Shown here one piece after another: positions 1-8,287 of a stretch of DNA of 64,000 nucleotides (positions within the stretch are counted from its first letter, which is position 1; each line of letters begins with the position of its first letter). Source of the stretch: Chryseobacterium lacus (GTDB lineage: Bacteria; Bacteroidota; Bacteroidia; Flavobacteriales; Weeksellaceae). The position numbers and the translations under genes were made by a program. Under the pieces are notes generated by a model. That model ran no database searches. It saw only the letters and a program-made list of their open reading frames with translations, and was not told where the DNA came from. The DNA is taken from assembly GCF_003336205.1 (NCBI RefSeq), contig NZ_QPIE01000001.1, positions 248,001 through 312,000 on the forward strand, read 5' to 3'.

Positions 1-813
1 TTTAGATACGATGTAACGGTTCGATGCTTTATTTTTCTTTCTTGTTTTATATCCTTTGGCGGGTTTTCCGTTTCTGGATCTTGGGTGTCCTCCTGAAGAG
101 CGCCCTTCACCACCACCCATTGGGTGATCGACAGGGTTCATAGCTACTGGCCTTGTTCTTGGTCTTCTTCCCAGCCATCTGCTTCTACCCGCTTTTCCGG
201 ATACCGTAAGCTGATGGTCTGAATTGGATACAGAACCTATCATAGCGATACATTCTGTAAGAATCATTCTGGATTCTCCTGAAGGCAGTCTTACAATGGC
301 GTATTTACCATCTCTGGAAGTTAACTGAGCGGAAGATCCTGCGCTTCTTGCCATAATGGCACCTTGCCCAGGTCTCAATTCGATACATGAGATCACTGTT
401 CCCAAAGGAACATTTTTCAATTTCATGGCGTTTCCAACGTTAGGCTCGGCGGATTCAGAAGAAATTACTTTCTGGTCTACTTTGATTCCATTAGGAGCGA
501 TGATGTATCTTTTTTCTCCGTCCGCATACTCAAGAAGTGCGATAAATGCCGTTCTGTTCGGATCGTATTCTACAGATTTTACGGTAGCTTCAACGTCAAA
601 CTTGTTTCTCTTGAAGTCGATAATTCTGTATTTCTTTTTGTGTCCACCTCCGGTGTAACGCATGGTCATTTTACCAGTTTGGTTACGTCCACCTGACTTA
701 CTAATACCAACGGTTAGAGATTTCTCTGGTTTGTTGGTAGTAATTTCCTCAAAGTTGTTTACAACTCTGAATCTCTGTCCCGGGGTGATAGGTTTTAATT
801 TTCTAACAGACAT
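1..813 (-). CDS. rplB: 50S ribosomal protein L2 (C-terminal end cut by window edge)
   Basis: L2 is a primary 23S rRNA-binding protein that organises the peptidyl-transferase region of the large subunit. The frame opens at the ATG whose complement lies at 811-813 ([13 protein letters not shown]) and runs off the left edge. The last readable residues are [12 protein letters not shown], close to the usual L2 C-terminus, so only a few codons should be missing. The [12 protein letters not shown] stretch near residue 50 and the C-terminal GRKTRKKNK-type basic tail are typical of L2. It lies 32 bp downstream of rplW as the fourth gene of the S10 operon and has the usual length of about 273 residues. 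There is no plausible alternative. Confidence 0.97.
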   Translation of the reverse strand, partial: MSVRKLKPITPGQRFRVVNNFEEITTNKPEKSLTVGISKSGGRNQTGKMTMRYTGGGHKKKYRIIDFKRNKFDVEATVKSVEYDPNRTAFIALLEYADGEKRYIIAPNGIKVDQKVISSESAEPNVGNAMKLKNVPLGTVISCIELRPGQGAIMARSAGSSAQLTSRDGKYAIVRLPSGESRMILTECIAMIGSVSNSDHQLTVSGKAGRSRWLGRRPRTRPVAMNPVDHPMGGGEGRSSGGHPRSRNGKPAKGYKTRKKNKASNRYIVSK

Positions 814-845
814 TACTATTGTTTATATTATTTACTAAATTCTGA

Positions 846-1133
846 TTATACTGAAAACACGTCGAGTACTTCTCCTTCTGCAAGGGTAATAACGGCTTTT
901 TTCAGTTTGTTAGTTTTTCCCACCTGAAGTCCTTTTTTAGTATACTTCGAAGAAACCTTAGGAGCATAAATCATGGTTCTGACGTCTGCTACTTTTACAC
1001 CGTAAGCTTCTTCTACCGCAGTTTTGATCTGGATTTTATTCGCCTTTGGGTTTACCAAGAAAGAATAAGCACTTCTGAGCTCAGTTAGGTAGTTTGCTTT
1101 TTCTGAAATTACTGGCTTAATAATAACTGACAT
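846..1133 (-). CDS. rplW: 50S ribosomal protein L23
   Basis: L23 binds domain III of 23S rRNA at the exit of the nascent-peptide tunnel and is the docking site for trigger factor and SRP. The 95-residue product begins MSVIIKPVISEKA; the KPVISEKA motif at the N-terminus is the family hallmark, followed by VNPKANKIQIKTAVEEAYGV, where tunnel-side residues lie. The length is normal for the family. The gene lies 3 bp after rplD and 32 bp before rplB in the conserved C-D-W-B order, so it is certainly cotranscribed with both. No sign of damage. Confidence 0.97.
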   Translation of the reverse strand: MSVIIKPVISEKANYLTELRSAYSFLVNPKANKIQIKTAVEEAYGVKVADVRTMIYAPKVSSKYTKKGLQVGKTNKLKKAVITLAEGEVLDVFSV

Positions 1134-1136
1134 GAT

Positions 1137-1766
1137 TTATTTCTTTAAAATTTCTGTGAATTTTTCGATAGCATCTTCAATGAATACGATTTCACCAGCA
1201 TGTACCAAATCATAAGAGCTGATCTCATTATAAGTCAACACTTTTGTTTTAGGTAAATTTCTGGAGGACAGGTATACATTTTTATTCGCTTCAGATAAAA
1301 CATACAATGATTTTTTACCTTCGAAACCTAATGCATTATTCAGGTTGATAAATTCTTTCGTTTTCGGCGCATCAAAAGAGAATGATTCCAAAACTTTGAT
1401 CGAATTATCTTTCATTTTCTGAGAAAGCACAGATTTTTTAGCCAATCTTTTAAGCGCTTTGTTCAGTTTGAATCTGTAATCTCTTGGTTTCGGGCCGAAC
1501 ACTCTACCTCCACCTTTGAATACTGGCGACTTAATATCCCCGTATCTTGCAGATCCTGAACCTTTTTGCTTCTTAAGTTTCTTTGTAGAACCAACAATTT
1601 CGTTTCTTTCTTTCGATTTATGAGTTCCCTGTCTTTGTGCAGCCAGATACTGTTTCACTTCTAAGTAAACCGCGTGCTGGTTTGGCTCGATTCCGAATAC
1701 GGATTCATCAAGCGTTACTTTTCTCCCGGTTTCTTTTCCAGATATATTATATACTACTAGTTCCAT
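1137..1766 (-). CDS. rplD: 50S ribosomal protein L4
   Basis: L4 is an early-assembly large-subunit protein whose extended loop lines the polypeptide exit tunnel near the macrolide site. The 209-residue product shows the loop motif [18 protein letters not shown] followed by [18 protein letters not shown], the conserved region (usually KGTGRARQGS..RGGGV.FGP) in its Bacteroidota form. The start ATG lies 7 bp inside the 3' end of rplC, a 10-bp overlap that suggests translational coupling. In E. coli L4 also autoregulates the S10 operon, but I see no matching leader structure here, so that cannot be assumed. Confidence 0.97.
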   Translation of the reverse strand: MELVVYNISGKETGRKVTLDESVFGIEPNQHAVYLEVKQYLAAQRQGTHKSKERNEIVGSTKKLKKQKGSGSARYGDIKSPVFKGGGRVFGPKPRDYRFKLNKALKRLAKKSVLSQKMKDNSIKVLESFSFDAPKTKEFINLNNALGFEGKKSLYVLSEANKNVYLSSRNLPKTKVLTYNEISSYDLVHAGEIVFIEDAIEKFTEILKK

Positions 1767-2380
1767 CTTCTGATAATTACATAAGAATTTTTAGCTCCCG
1801 GAACAGCCCCTTTTACTACTAAAAGATTTTGTTCTTCATCTACTTTTAAAACTTCAAGGTTCTGAACAGTAACTTGCTTACCACCCATTCTTCCTGCCAT
1901 TCTCATCCCTTTGAATACTCTTGAAGGGTCGGAACCTGCACCAATGGAGCCCGGAGCTCTCAGTCTGTTGTGCTGTCCGTGAGTTGCCTGCATTACTCCA
2001 CCGAAGTTGTGTCTTTTCACTACTCCCTGGAATCCTTTACCTTTTGAAGTTCCTGTTACATCCACATATTCTCCTTCCGAGAACAGATTTACTTTCACTT
2101 CATCTCCTACTTTCAAATGATCGAACCCGTGGTGGAATTCTACCAATTTAGCTTTAGGAGCAGAACCAGCCTTTTTGAAATGGCCGGCTAACGCTTTACC
2201 AACGTTCTTTTCACTCTTGTCATCGAAACCCAACTGAAAGCCTACATAGCCGTCGTTTTCTACGGTTCTGACCTGTAAAACCGAGCATGGCCCTGCTTGA
2301 ATAACGGTGCAGGGAATATTTTTCCCATTCTCGTCAAACAAAGAGGTCATACCGATTTTTTTTCCAATAATACCTGACAT
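1757..2380 (-). CDS. rplC: 50S ribosomal protein L3
   Basis: L3 nucleates 50S assembly and reaches into the peptidyl-transferase centre. The 207-residue product starts [19 protein letters not shown] and contains the central signature [19 protein letters not shown] and the [24 protein letters not shown] loop, which carries the conserved methylatable glutamine region ([10 protein letters not shown]). It is the first gene of the S10 operon in this window. In most Bacteroidota rpsJ precedes it immediately; here rpsJ is more than 5.5 kb away, and rplC has its own strong promoter about 100 bp upstream. Confidence 0.97.
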   Translation of the reverse strand: MSGIIGKKIGMTSLFDENGKNIPCTVIQAGPCSVLQVRTVENDGYVGFQLGFDDKSEKNVGKALAGHFKKAGSAPKAKLVEFHHGFDHLKVGDEVKVNLFSEGEYVDVTGTSKGKGFQGVVKRHNFGGVMQATHGQHNRLRAPGSIGAGSDPSRVFKGMRMAGRMGGKQVTVQNLEVLKVDEEQNLLVVKGAVPGAKNSYVIIRRWN

Positions 2381-2478
2381 TATTTACTTTATAAATGTTG
2401 TTTCACTTTATTTCTTTCACGGTTTCGAAGCGATTTCTATATCTACATTAGGCACACTTCTCCCCTAAAAAGAGTGTG

Positions 2479-2509
2479 CAAATTTATGAATATTTTTTGA
2501 ACTGACAAA
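2479..2509 (-). promoter_or_regulatory. Promoter of rplC-rplD-rplW-rplB
   Basis: On the minus strand there is a perfect Bacteroidota -33/-7 pair: TTTG (complement of 2506-2509), a 19-bp spacer, and TAAATTTG (complement of 2479-2486). The predicted transcript start lies about 90 bp before the rplC ATG. The whole element, including the upstream GTTTGTCAGTT, matches the rpsL promoter at 11343-11373 at 26 of 34 positions with identical spacing. Function is inferred from consensus and position. Confidence 0.75.
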
Positions 2510-2539
2510 CAGCGACTTAAAAAAAATTAGGAATTCATA

Positions 2540-2568
2540 AAAAAACTTCAGCGATGTACTGAAGTTTT
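2540..2568 (-). terminator. Rho-independent terminator after the T9SS pseudogene
   Basis: Perfect 10-bp stem (AAAACTTCAG at 2542-2551 with CTGAAGTTTT at 2559-2568) around a 7-base loop. On the minus strand it is followed by a run of T (complement of 2539-2545). It separates the pseudogene from the rplC promoter. Confidence 0.75.
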
Positions 2569-2593
2569 AAAAATAATGCAGAAATAAAAGCCT

Positions 2594-3303
2594 TTATTTC
2601 ACGATCATTTTAAAGGTTTTTATTTTACCATTTGATTCTGCTGAAACTTCCAAAAAATAGTTGCCTTTCGTTAACTGATGCTCCAGATTAAAAATCTGTC
2701 GACTGTCTTTGGTTAATTTTTGCTGAAAAACCACCCTTCCGGAAGCGTCGTATATTTTTAGATAGCATTGCAGTTTCTGAAGCACACTTCCCGCCAAATG
2801 AAAATTCCTGCTATTGGGATTATTGTACAACACCAGATCTTTTGAGAGATCTGCTTCACTGGTATTCATGGTTTTTAAATTAAACTTAGCGACATATCCA
2901 AAAGGCTGATTTAACGACGGATTTGTCATAGTACTATAATAACCATTGCTTGTAGCAATATCTGTACTAGAATTGGTTGTTCCCCATAAATAGAGAGAAC
3001 CGTCATTGTCTAAATAAGGATTTATTTCACTAGTTGTGGTGCTTATACCTCCATAATAAGAACAGAACTCTCTTTCACCATTTGTATTAAAACCTGCAAA
3101 AAACATATTGGAAAAAGAAGAAAGAGTATTATACGGAGTTGTTAAGAAAGCTCCTTCTGTTGAAATATTGTCCGTTCCGTACTGATTTCCTGTTATCACA
3201 ATATGTTGTCCGTAATTTCCCATTCCCTTTCATAAGGGAAATTTTGCGCAGTGAAATACTGGGCAACTACTAAAAAAACGCCGATTCTTAACAGAGCTTT
3301 CAT
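2594..3303 (-). pseudogene. Broken T9SS surface protein (SBBP-type repeat protein) remnant
   Basis: Two frames together make a damaged gene. A typical signal peptide starts at the ATG complementing 3301-3303 (MKALLRIGVFLVVAQYFTAQ, then NFPYEREW) but reaches a stop after 35 codons. From about 3223 the coding sense continues in another frame (GNYGQHIVITGNQYG...) to 2594. The second part has the beta-propeller-like pattern GEREFCSYYGG and GYVAKFN of SBBP proteins. It ends in a type A T9SS sorting domain (LVLYNNPNSRNFHL...LKIYDASGRVVF...GNYFLEVS...FKMIVK). Intact relatives carry many repeats, so an internal deletion that joined signal peptide to C-terminus out of frame is the simplest reading. 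A sequencing error alone would not explain the short length. Confidence 0.7.
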
Positions 3304-3304
3304 T

Positions 3305-3427
3305 CTAATAGATATTAATAAAGGTATATACTGTAGTTCCACTGGTAATTGTAAACCATTCAGCTTCGGAGTAACTTCCTAATTCATAAGTTACTGAGCT
3401 TCCCGTGCAATTTGTATTTACTCCCAT
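3305..3427 (-). CDS. Possible 40-residue open frame or gene scrap
   Basis: An ATG frame of 40 codons (MGVNTNCTGSSVTYELG...YTFINIY) ends one base before the start of the pseudogene's signal peptide, so the stop and the next ATG read TAGAATG. Its composition (Thr, Ser, Tyr, Gly) looks like a strand from a secreted beta protein rather than random sequence, but it has no signal peptide and I do not recognise it. It may be a 3' remnant of a second decayed T9SS gene. From 3428 to 3611 I see only AT-rich sequence with no gene. Confidence 0.2.
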   Translation of the reverse strand: MGVNTNCTGSSVTYELGSYSEAEWFTITSGTTVYTFINIY

Positions 3428-3611
3428 TTTAAATTCCTCATAAAAATTGTGACTCGAATTTAATAAGGAAAATAAAATTTTTCATATTTTATAATATGTA
3501 AAGTGAATCGTAAAGCTAATGCTAAAATAAACAATGTGCAAACAAAACAATATATTTTTAGGTTAAGTTTGCATTATGCGCTAAGCTTTTGAGAACTTAT
3601 TACCAGTAAAT

Positions 3612-3638
3612 AAAAAAACTTCAAATGAATGAAGTTTT
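3612..3638 (-). terminator. Terminator of the iron-uptake operon
   Basis: 9-bp perfect stem (AAAACTTCA 3615-3623 with TGAAGTTTT 3630-3638), 6-base loop. On the minus strand the stem runs into seven T (complement of 3612-3618). It lies 24 bp downstream of the PepSY gene stop. Confidence 0.75.
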
Positions 3639-3661
3639 AAATTTAATTTCAAATCAATCTT

Positions 3662-4858
3662 CTATTTCGCCTTTCGGAATTTATTGAACCAGAAAATGAA
3701 ACCTGTCACCGGAAGTGAAAAACCGATAAAGCAGACAATGAAATACAGAATGATGCTTTTCAAGCCTAATATTTCGCCCGTGTGCAGGGGTTTTACTAAA
3801 GTGGTAAACTGCTGATGCAAAGGTTTCTCCCAAAACAAATCCTTAGATTTTACCACTCCGGTTTTGTCCAGCGTAATCTGATCCGGAAGCATTGCGCCCA
3901 GCCAGTTGTTGGTATTAATCTTAGAAATCACAAACCTCGGATTGTCTTTATTGGGAAATTCTATGGTGGTTACGGCCTCATAAGGAAGAACCTGATCTGC
4001 ATTCTGAAGAATGGTTTCCAGAGAAGCGGAAGGTTCTTCTTTCAGTTCAGCTTTCTCATTTTGCCGGTTCAGCATATCACTGAAAATAGCATCAAAAGCA
4101 GAATTGCTTTCCTGATTTTCCTGAGAAACTCCTGAAATAGAATCTCCGCCCAGAGAAACGATGAGTCCATTTTTCATCCAGGGATAGGTAACATACAAAC
4201 CCGTCACTGCCATAAAAAAAAGCAAAATAAAGGCGTAAAAACCCATGGTATTGTGCAGATCATAATTGATGCGCTGAAATTTCCCTGAGAACTTCACCGT
4301 GAAAGCCTGTTTCCAATATTTCCACTTTTTGGGAATCCACAGCACCAAACCCGAAAGCAGCAAGACACAGAACATCAGTATTGCCACCCCGTTGATCTGC
4401 CTTCCCACTTCACCCATCATCAGATTCCGGTGAATATCGAGAACCACTTCAAAAAACTGATTCAAATTCGTGTCGCCCATCCCCAGTTCTTTTCCTGTAT
4501 ATGGATCATAGTACGTTGCCACATCCGAATTATCTTTCTGATAAGTGACTACATAACTTCGTTTCGGATCATTGGAAATGGTTAATCCTGTGAGATTTTT
4601 TCCTTCTCTTTCAAGATTTATCTGAATTTCGGCGGGGGTTTTCTTAGGCGTTTCTGTTGCTTTTACAAAAACTTTCTCTTTGTTCAGCAAATCGGTGAAC
4701 TGATTTTTAAAAGCATACAAACACCCGGACAAGCATACTACCACGATGATTAGTCCGGAAAGCAGCCCGAACCAAAGATGCAGAACTCCCATGATATATT
4801 TAAACAGGGATTCCTTTTTTCTTCTTTTTCGCAGGAGTGTTTTTCTGAAACGGGACAT
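3662..4858 (-). CDS. PepSY-associated transmembrane protein (iron/siderophore uptake)
   Basis: The 398-residue protein has the PepSY_TM layout. A basic N-terminus (RKTLLRKRRKKES) and first membrane span (about 20-50, HLWFGLLSGLIIVVVCLSG) come first. A periplasmic PepSY region follows (YVVTYQ...VATYYDPYTGKELG, then FFEVVLDIHRNLMMGEVGRQING). Two further spans lie around 160-225, and a last span at the C-terminus (ILYFIVCFIGFSLPVTGFIFW). The conserved histidines in LHRNL-type and PLHTGEI motifs are present. Family members often sit beside siderophore receptors and are thought to act in ferric-siderophore reduction or transport; that role is inferred. It is the last gene of an operon with the receptor and an LTxxQ lipoprotein. 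Confidence 0.85.
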   Translation of the reverse strand: MSRFRKTLLRKRRKKESLFKYIMGVLHLWFGLLSGLIIVVVCLSGCLYAFKNQFTDLLNKEKVFVKATETPKKTPAEIQINLEREGKNLTGLTISNDPKRSYVVTYQKDNSDVATYYDPYTGKELGMGDTNLNQFFEVVLDIHRNLMMGEVGRQINGVAILMFCVLLLSGLVLWIPKKWKYWKQAFTVKFSGKFQRINYDLHNTMGFYAFILLFFMAVTGLYVTYPWMKNGLIVSLGGDSISGVSQENQESNSAFDAIFSDMLNRQNEKAELKEEPSASLETILQNADQVLPYEAVTTIEFPNKDNPRFVISKINTNNWLGAMLPDQITLDKTGVVKSKDLFWEKPLHQQFTTLVKPLHTGEILGLKSIILYFIVCFIGFSLPVTGFIFWFNKFRKAK

Positions 4859-4935
4859 TTTTTAAAAATAGCTATAAAATGGAAGCATTAAAACAAACGG
4901 GTTGTCTTAATGCTTCACAAAATTGAAATCAATAT

Positions 4936-5547
4936 TTATTCTCTTCCTTTGAACTGCTGATCTTTCACCAATTCCAGAAACTTTTCATACTGCTCCGGAT
5001 AAAGCGATGTTTTCATGGCTTCTTTCCTCTGCACATCAAACTTATTCCAGTATTCCCGGGCAAGATCTGTATTTCCGTGGTAAATATCATGAGCATCGTT
5101 GAAGGCTTTTTCGAAAGCATCATTGGAAGCATTCAGCATGGTAAATTGTTCGTTGGTCAGCTGTGCTTCTGTTCTTATTTTTTCCAAAAGTTCGTTGGTA
5201 TATCTTGGTCTTTTTCTGGAGTTTTTCTCCACAAATTCATTGAATTTAACCAACTGGTCTGCTTTCAGAACACTACCCATTTCCAAGGATTGCTGCGCTC
5301 GAAGCTCTTCGTTTTTAATTCCTAAAGCAACGCGATCCATCTGTCCGCCCTGTGCTTTGGCTGCTTCATAATTCTGCTCCTGTTGTTTTTTGTATTTGGC
5401 CGTAATTTCGTCAAAGTTTTTTTCCTGTTCGGGAGTCAGCGTGACTTCTTTCTTGAATTCTGCGAAATCAATTCCCCTTTTTTTCTTTCCTGAACATGAC
5501 ATGATTGCCAATGCCACGATGACCATTAAAATTGCTTTGATATTCAT
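4936..5547 (-). CDS. LTxxQ-motif lipoprotein (Spy/CpxP-like), iron operon
   Basis: A 203-residue lipoprotein. Its signal sequence ends in MSC at residues 16-18, giving lipidation at Cys18. The mature part is almost entirely charged helix and holds two LTxxQ-like motifs, LTPEQ at 37-41 and LTNEQ at 130-134. These are the signature of the Spy/CpxP family of periplasmic helical chaperones and metal-sensing accessory proteins. It lies 12 bp after the receptor and 77 bp before the PepSY gene, so it is the middle gene of the operon. Its role in uptake is unknown; a periplasmic chaperone or metal-binding helper is a guess from the motif and position. Confidence 0.7.
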   Translation of the reverse strand: MNIKAILMVIVALAIMSCSGKKKRGIDFAEFKKEVTLTPEQEKNFDEITAKYKKQQEQNYEAAKAQGGQMDRVALGIKNEELRAQQSLEMGSVLKADQLVKFNEFVEKNSRKRPRYTNELLEKIRTEAQLTNEQFTMLNASNDAFEKAFNDAHDIYHGNTDLAREYWNKFDVQRKEAMKTSLYPEQYEKFLELVKDQQFKGRE

Positions 5548-5559
5548 TGTATAATGTTT

Positions 5560-7737
5560 TTAAAATTTATAATTAATTTGTGCTGCAAAATTTCTCGGTT
5601 GAATCTGATCAATATATCCGCCACGGAAATACGAATTATAGCCTACGGAATCGAAAATATTATTCAGGAAAACCCGCACTCCTAAACCATTGCTGAAAGT
5701 ATATCCTGCCTGCGCATCTACGGTGGTATATTCCTGCATCATGAACGGTTGCACTCCCGGCTTTACTGCCAACTCGTGTCCGTTATTAAAGGTTTTTTTT
5801 GTAAAATCATCCACAGGCCTTTCACCAACGTAATACACTCCTGCTCCAAGATCAAAACCATTCAGGATTCCTTCACTAAATTTATAGTTGATCCAGGCAT
5901 TTGCAGTATTTTTCGGTGTGTTCAACGGTGCTGAACCTTCCACAAAAGCAGGGCTGTCGTGGTATTGCGCATCAATATAAGCCCAACCTGCCATCACCTG
6001 AAGATTGGGAAGAATTCTTCCGATCAACTCCACTTCAGCTCCTCTCCTTCTCAGCTCACCCGCTAAACCGAAAAAGCCCGTTGCATTTCCCTGACTGTTC
6101 AAAACGGAATAAGAAAGATTGTCCGCCAGAATATCAAAGAGTGTAATATTAAATCTCAACTTTTGATCGAACCAATCGGATTTCACCCCCGTTTCCCATT
6201 GTGTGGAAGTAGAAGGGCCTACAGTTCCGCCATCCATCAACGGATTATTAGCAGATCGTAATGCTGTGGTAGTGGTATAAGATCCAAAAACGTTTACATT
6301 TTCCACCGGAGAAATCATCAGCCCCAAAGAAGGATTCCATGCTTCGCTTTTACCTTCCGAATTTCCATTAAGATGACTGTACCGAATTCCCAGATGTGCT
6401 TTTACATATTTGTTGAAAGTAATTACATCCTGAGCCATGAGCCCAAAAGTAGGAGCAAGCGTATTTACAAAAGGATTAGTTACGGCCAAATCAAAATGGA
6501 TTCGGTCAATATGAGAAGGAACGACATTGCTAATATCCTGCAACACATTTATATCATCTACATATTTTGCTTGATACGAAACAGTAGAAACTTCAGTTTG
6601 TTTCCAATCGAAACCGAGTTGGAAAGTGTGTTTTAAAAATCCGGTTTGCACTTCCTGTCCGATAAAATCAAACTGTAAAACTTGATTTTTGTCTTCCCGA
6701 TCAGATTTCGCCAATGTTCGTGCTCTTTCGGCATAACCTGTTGCTGCACTTCCTGCTCCAATAGAAGCTCCGATAAGCGTATTCTCATAACTTGAATTGA
6801 TATACGCCGCCCGGATTTTAAATTTATCATTCAATCTTCTTACCGCAGTAGTAGAAAAATTATAGGTGGTAATTTCCGCGTTATCAGTAGCAAATCCGAG
6901 GAATTTGCCTTTCGGCATTTCATATAAGGCATTGGTATCTCCCGCGGCTAGATTCACGGTTCCTCTGTCGGGAGTGGTATTATTCTTCATATAATCCATT
7001 TCTACGACGATATCTGTATGCTGATCCGGACGGAAAGCAACAGAAGGGTTTACATAAATTCTGTCGGTAGAAACGTGCTTACGAAACGAATTATTGTTTT
7101 GATAAGCTGCGTTCAGACGTACTGCGAACTGCTTATTCTTATCCAAAACTTTTTGAAAGTCAAGAGTCGGACGATAAAAATCCCAGCTTCCGTAGCGGAA
7201 ACCTACGGTGGTTTGATTAATAAACCGGGGTGTTTTAGTAACAATATTGATAACGCCGCCAGGAGAGCCCAATCCATCGCCGATTCCCTGCGTAACCGCT
7301 GCTGAACCTTTAATTACCTGAATACTTTCCACGCCCTGCATATCGGTCATCATGGAACCGGTTCTGAAATCGGAATCCATCATCACGCCGTTTTTGAGAA
7401 CAGGAACGCCGCGATATCCACGGATTGACATGCTTTCCTTTACGCCGCCATAGCTGCCAAACTGCGTAACTCCGGGGATATTTTTCGCAACATCGGTTAC
7501 CGTAAGTCCGCCAAGATCCTCGATCACTTTGTGGGAAACTATCGAAATACTCTGGATCTGATCTCTCGTTTTCAGTGGCAGTCTGGTAATGACTTCCAGA
7601 CCTTCCGGCTGTTTGTTCTTTTCACCAAAGAGTTCTACTTCTTCTATCTGTTGAATTTTTGGGGAGTTGTGGGAAACCTGAGCGTCTACAAAACATGCGC
7701 CCAGAATAATAAAGGAAATGGATACCGTTCTTCTCAT
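5560..7737 (-). CDS. TonB-dependent siderophore receptor
   Basis: The 725-residue outer-membrane protein has a signal peptide (MRRTVSISFIILGACFVDAQ) and a short segment with a possible TonB box (EEVELFG). The plug domain is typical (VSHKVIEDLGGLTVTDVAKNIPGV, MSIRGYRG, VESIQVIKGSAAVTQG, SPGGVINIVTKTP). The beta barrel ends in INYKF with the required C-terminal aromatic. Plug wording and length match the FhuE/FoxA-type ferric-siderophore subfamily, without the CarboxypepD-like leader of SusC proteins. It is the first gene of the three-gene iron operon, has its own -7 box, and has an imperfect palindrome suited to an iron repressor. The siderophore cannot be told from sequence. Confidence 0.93.
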   Translation of the reverse strand: MRRTVSISFIILGACFVDAQVSHNSPKIQQIEEVELFGEKNKQPEGLEVITRLPLKTRDQIQSISIVSHKVIEDLGGLTVTDVAKNIPGVTQFGSYGGVKESMSIRGYRGVPVLKNGVMMDSDFRTGSMMTDMQGVESIQVIKGSAAVTQGIGDGLGSPGGVINIVTKTPRFINQTTVGFRYGSWDFYRPTLDFQKVLDKNKQFAVRLNAAYQNNNSFRKHVSTDRIYVNPSVAFRPDQHTDIVVEMDYMKNNTTPDRGTVNLAAGDTNALYEMPKGKFLGFATDNAEITTYNFSTTAVRRLNDKFKIRAAYINSSYENTLIGASIGAGSAATGYAERARTLAKSDREDKNQVLQFDFIGQEVQTGFLKHTFQLGFDWKQTEVSTVSYQAKYVDDINVLQDISNVVPSHIDRIHFDLAVTNPFVNTLAPTFGLMAQDVITFNKYVKAHLGIRYSHLNGNSEGKSEAWNPSLGLMISPVENVNVFGSYTTTTALRSANNPLMDGGTVGPSTSTQWETGVKSDWFDQKLRFNITLFDILADNLSYSVLNSQGNATGFFGLAGELRRRGAEVELIGRILPNLQVMAGWAYIDAQYHDSPAFVEGSAPLNTPKNTANAWINYKFSEGILNGFDLGAGVYYVGERPVDDFTKKTFNNGHELAVKPGVQPFMMQEYTTVDAQAGYTFSNGLGVRVFLNNIFDSVGYNSYFRGGYIDQIQPRNFAAQINYKF

Positions 7738-7759
7738 CGTTTATTTAATTAACGACAGC

Positions 7760-7790
7760 AAATTTACTATTTTTAATTATTCTAAATAGT
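7760..7790 (-). promoter_or_regulatory. Receptor promoter with Fur-like imperfect palindrome
   Basis: On the minus strand TAAATTTG (complement of 7760-7767) lies 23 bp before the receptor ATG. Immediately upstream, where the -33/-7 spacer should be, is a 23-bp palindrome (7768-7790, arms CTATTTAGAAT and ATTAAAAATAG around one central base, 9 of 11 pairs matched). No TTTG -33 box is present. A repressor site over a weak promoter suits an iron-regulated gene; assignment to Fur is inferred. Confidence 0.45.
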
Positions 7791-7861
7791 CATTGTGTAT
7801 GATTTAAATCATATTTTTTTCGGAAAAGTATGTAAGGCCCGATAAATATGGAAACAAAAAC

Positions 7862-7893
7862 AAAAAATCCGCCCCCTTTTCGGGAACGGATTT
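7862..7893 (-). terminator. Terminator of the str operon
   Basis: Stem AAATCCG (7865-7871) with CGGATTT (7887-7893), an inner C-run/GGG partial pairing, then six T on the minus strand (complement of 7862-7867). It lies about 70 bp past the rpsJ stop and marks the end of the rpsL-rpsG-fusA-rpsJ transcript. Two GGCTAAAAGCAA copies lie between it and rpsJ. Confidence 0.75.
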
Positions 7894-7962
7894 CATTATC
7901 ATAGCAAATGTAAGCTTTTGGCTAAAAGCAATTAGCGATAGGCTAAAAGCAAGCCGCCAAAA

Positions 7963-8268
7963 TCACACTTTAATTTCTACGTCAACTCCGGAAGGGAGTT
8001 CAAGTTTCATCAGCGCATCCACAGTTTTGGAAGAAGAAGAATAGATGTCCATCAGCCTTTTGTGAGCTGAAAGTTGGAACTGTTCTCTTGCTTTCTTATT
8101 AACGTGAGGAGATCTCAACACCGTGAAGATTCTCTTGTTGGTAGGCAAAGGGATGGGCCCGTTTACTACTGCACCTGTAGCTTTTACTGTTTTTACGATT
8201 TTCTCTGCAGATTTATCCACCAAGTTGTAATCGTAAGACTTCAATTTTATTCTGATTCTTTGTGACAT
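7963..8268 (-). CDS. rpsJ: 30S ribosomal protein S10
   Basis: S10 is a head protein of the 30S subunit and also NusE, a partner of NusG and NusB in antitermination. The 101-residue product [25 protein letters not shown] has the normal length and the conserved [28 protein letters not shown] region. It is the last gene of the str operon here, 19 bp after fusA. The usual next gene rplC is missing from its downstream side; a terminator and the iron cassette follow instead. Confidence 0.97.
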   Translation of the reverse strand: MSQRIRIKLKSYDYNLVDKSAEKIVKTVKATGAVVNGPIPLPTNKRIFTVLRSPHVNKKAREQFQLSAHKRLMDIYSSSSKTVDALMKLELPSGVDVEIKV

Positions 8269-8287
8269 TTTAATCTAATTTTTAAAA

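Noticed and set aside
3224-3303. Programmed frameshift linking the signal peptide to the downstream T9SS frame
   Set aside because: No slippery heptamer or downstream structure is visible at the junction, and the joined protein would still lack most of its repeats. A pseudogene is simpler.
7904-7960. Two GGCTAAAAGCAA copies and a small GCTTTTGGCTAAAAGC hairpin downstream of rpsJ, considered as an attachment site or mobile-element end
   Set aside because: Too short, no integrase or transposase near, and no matching copy at the other border near 2500-2600.
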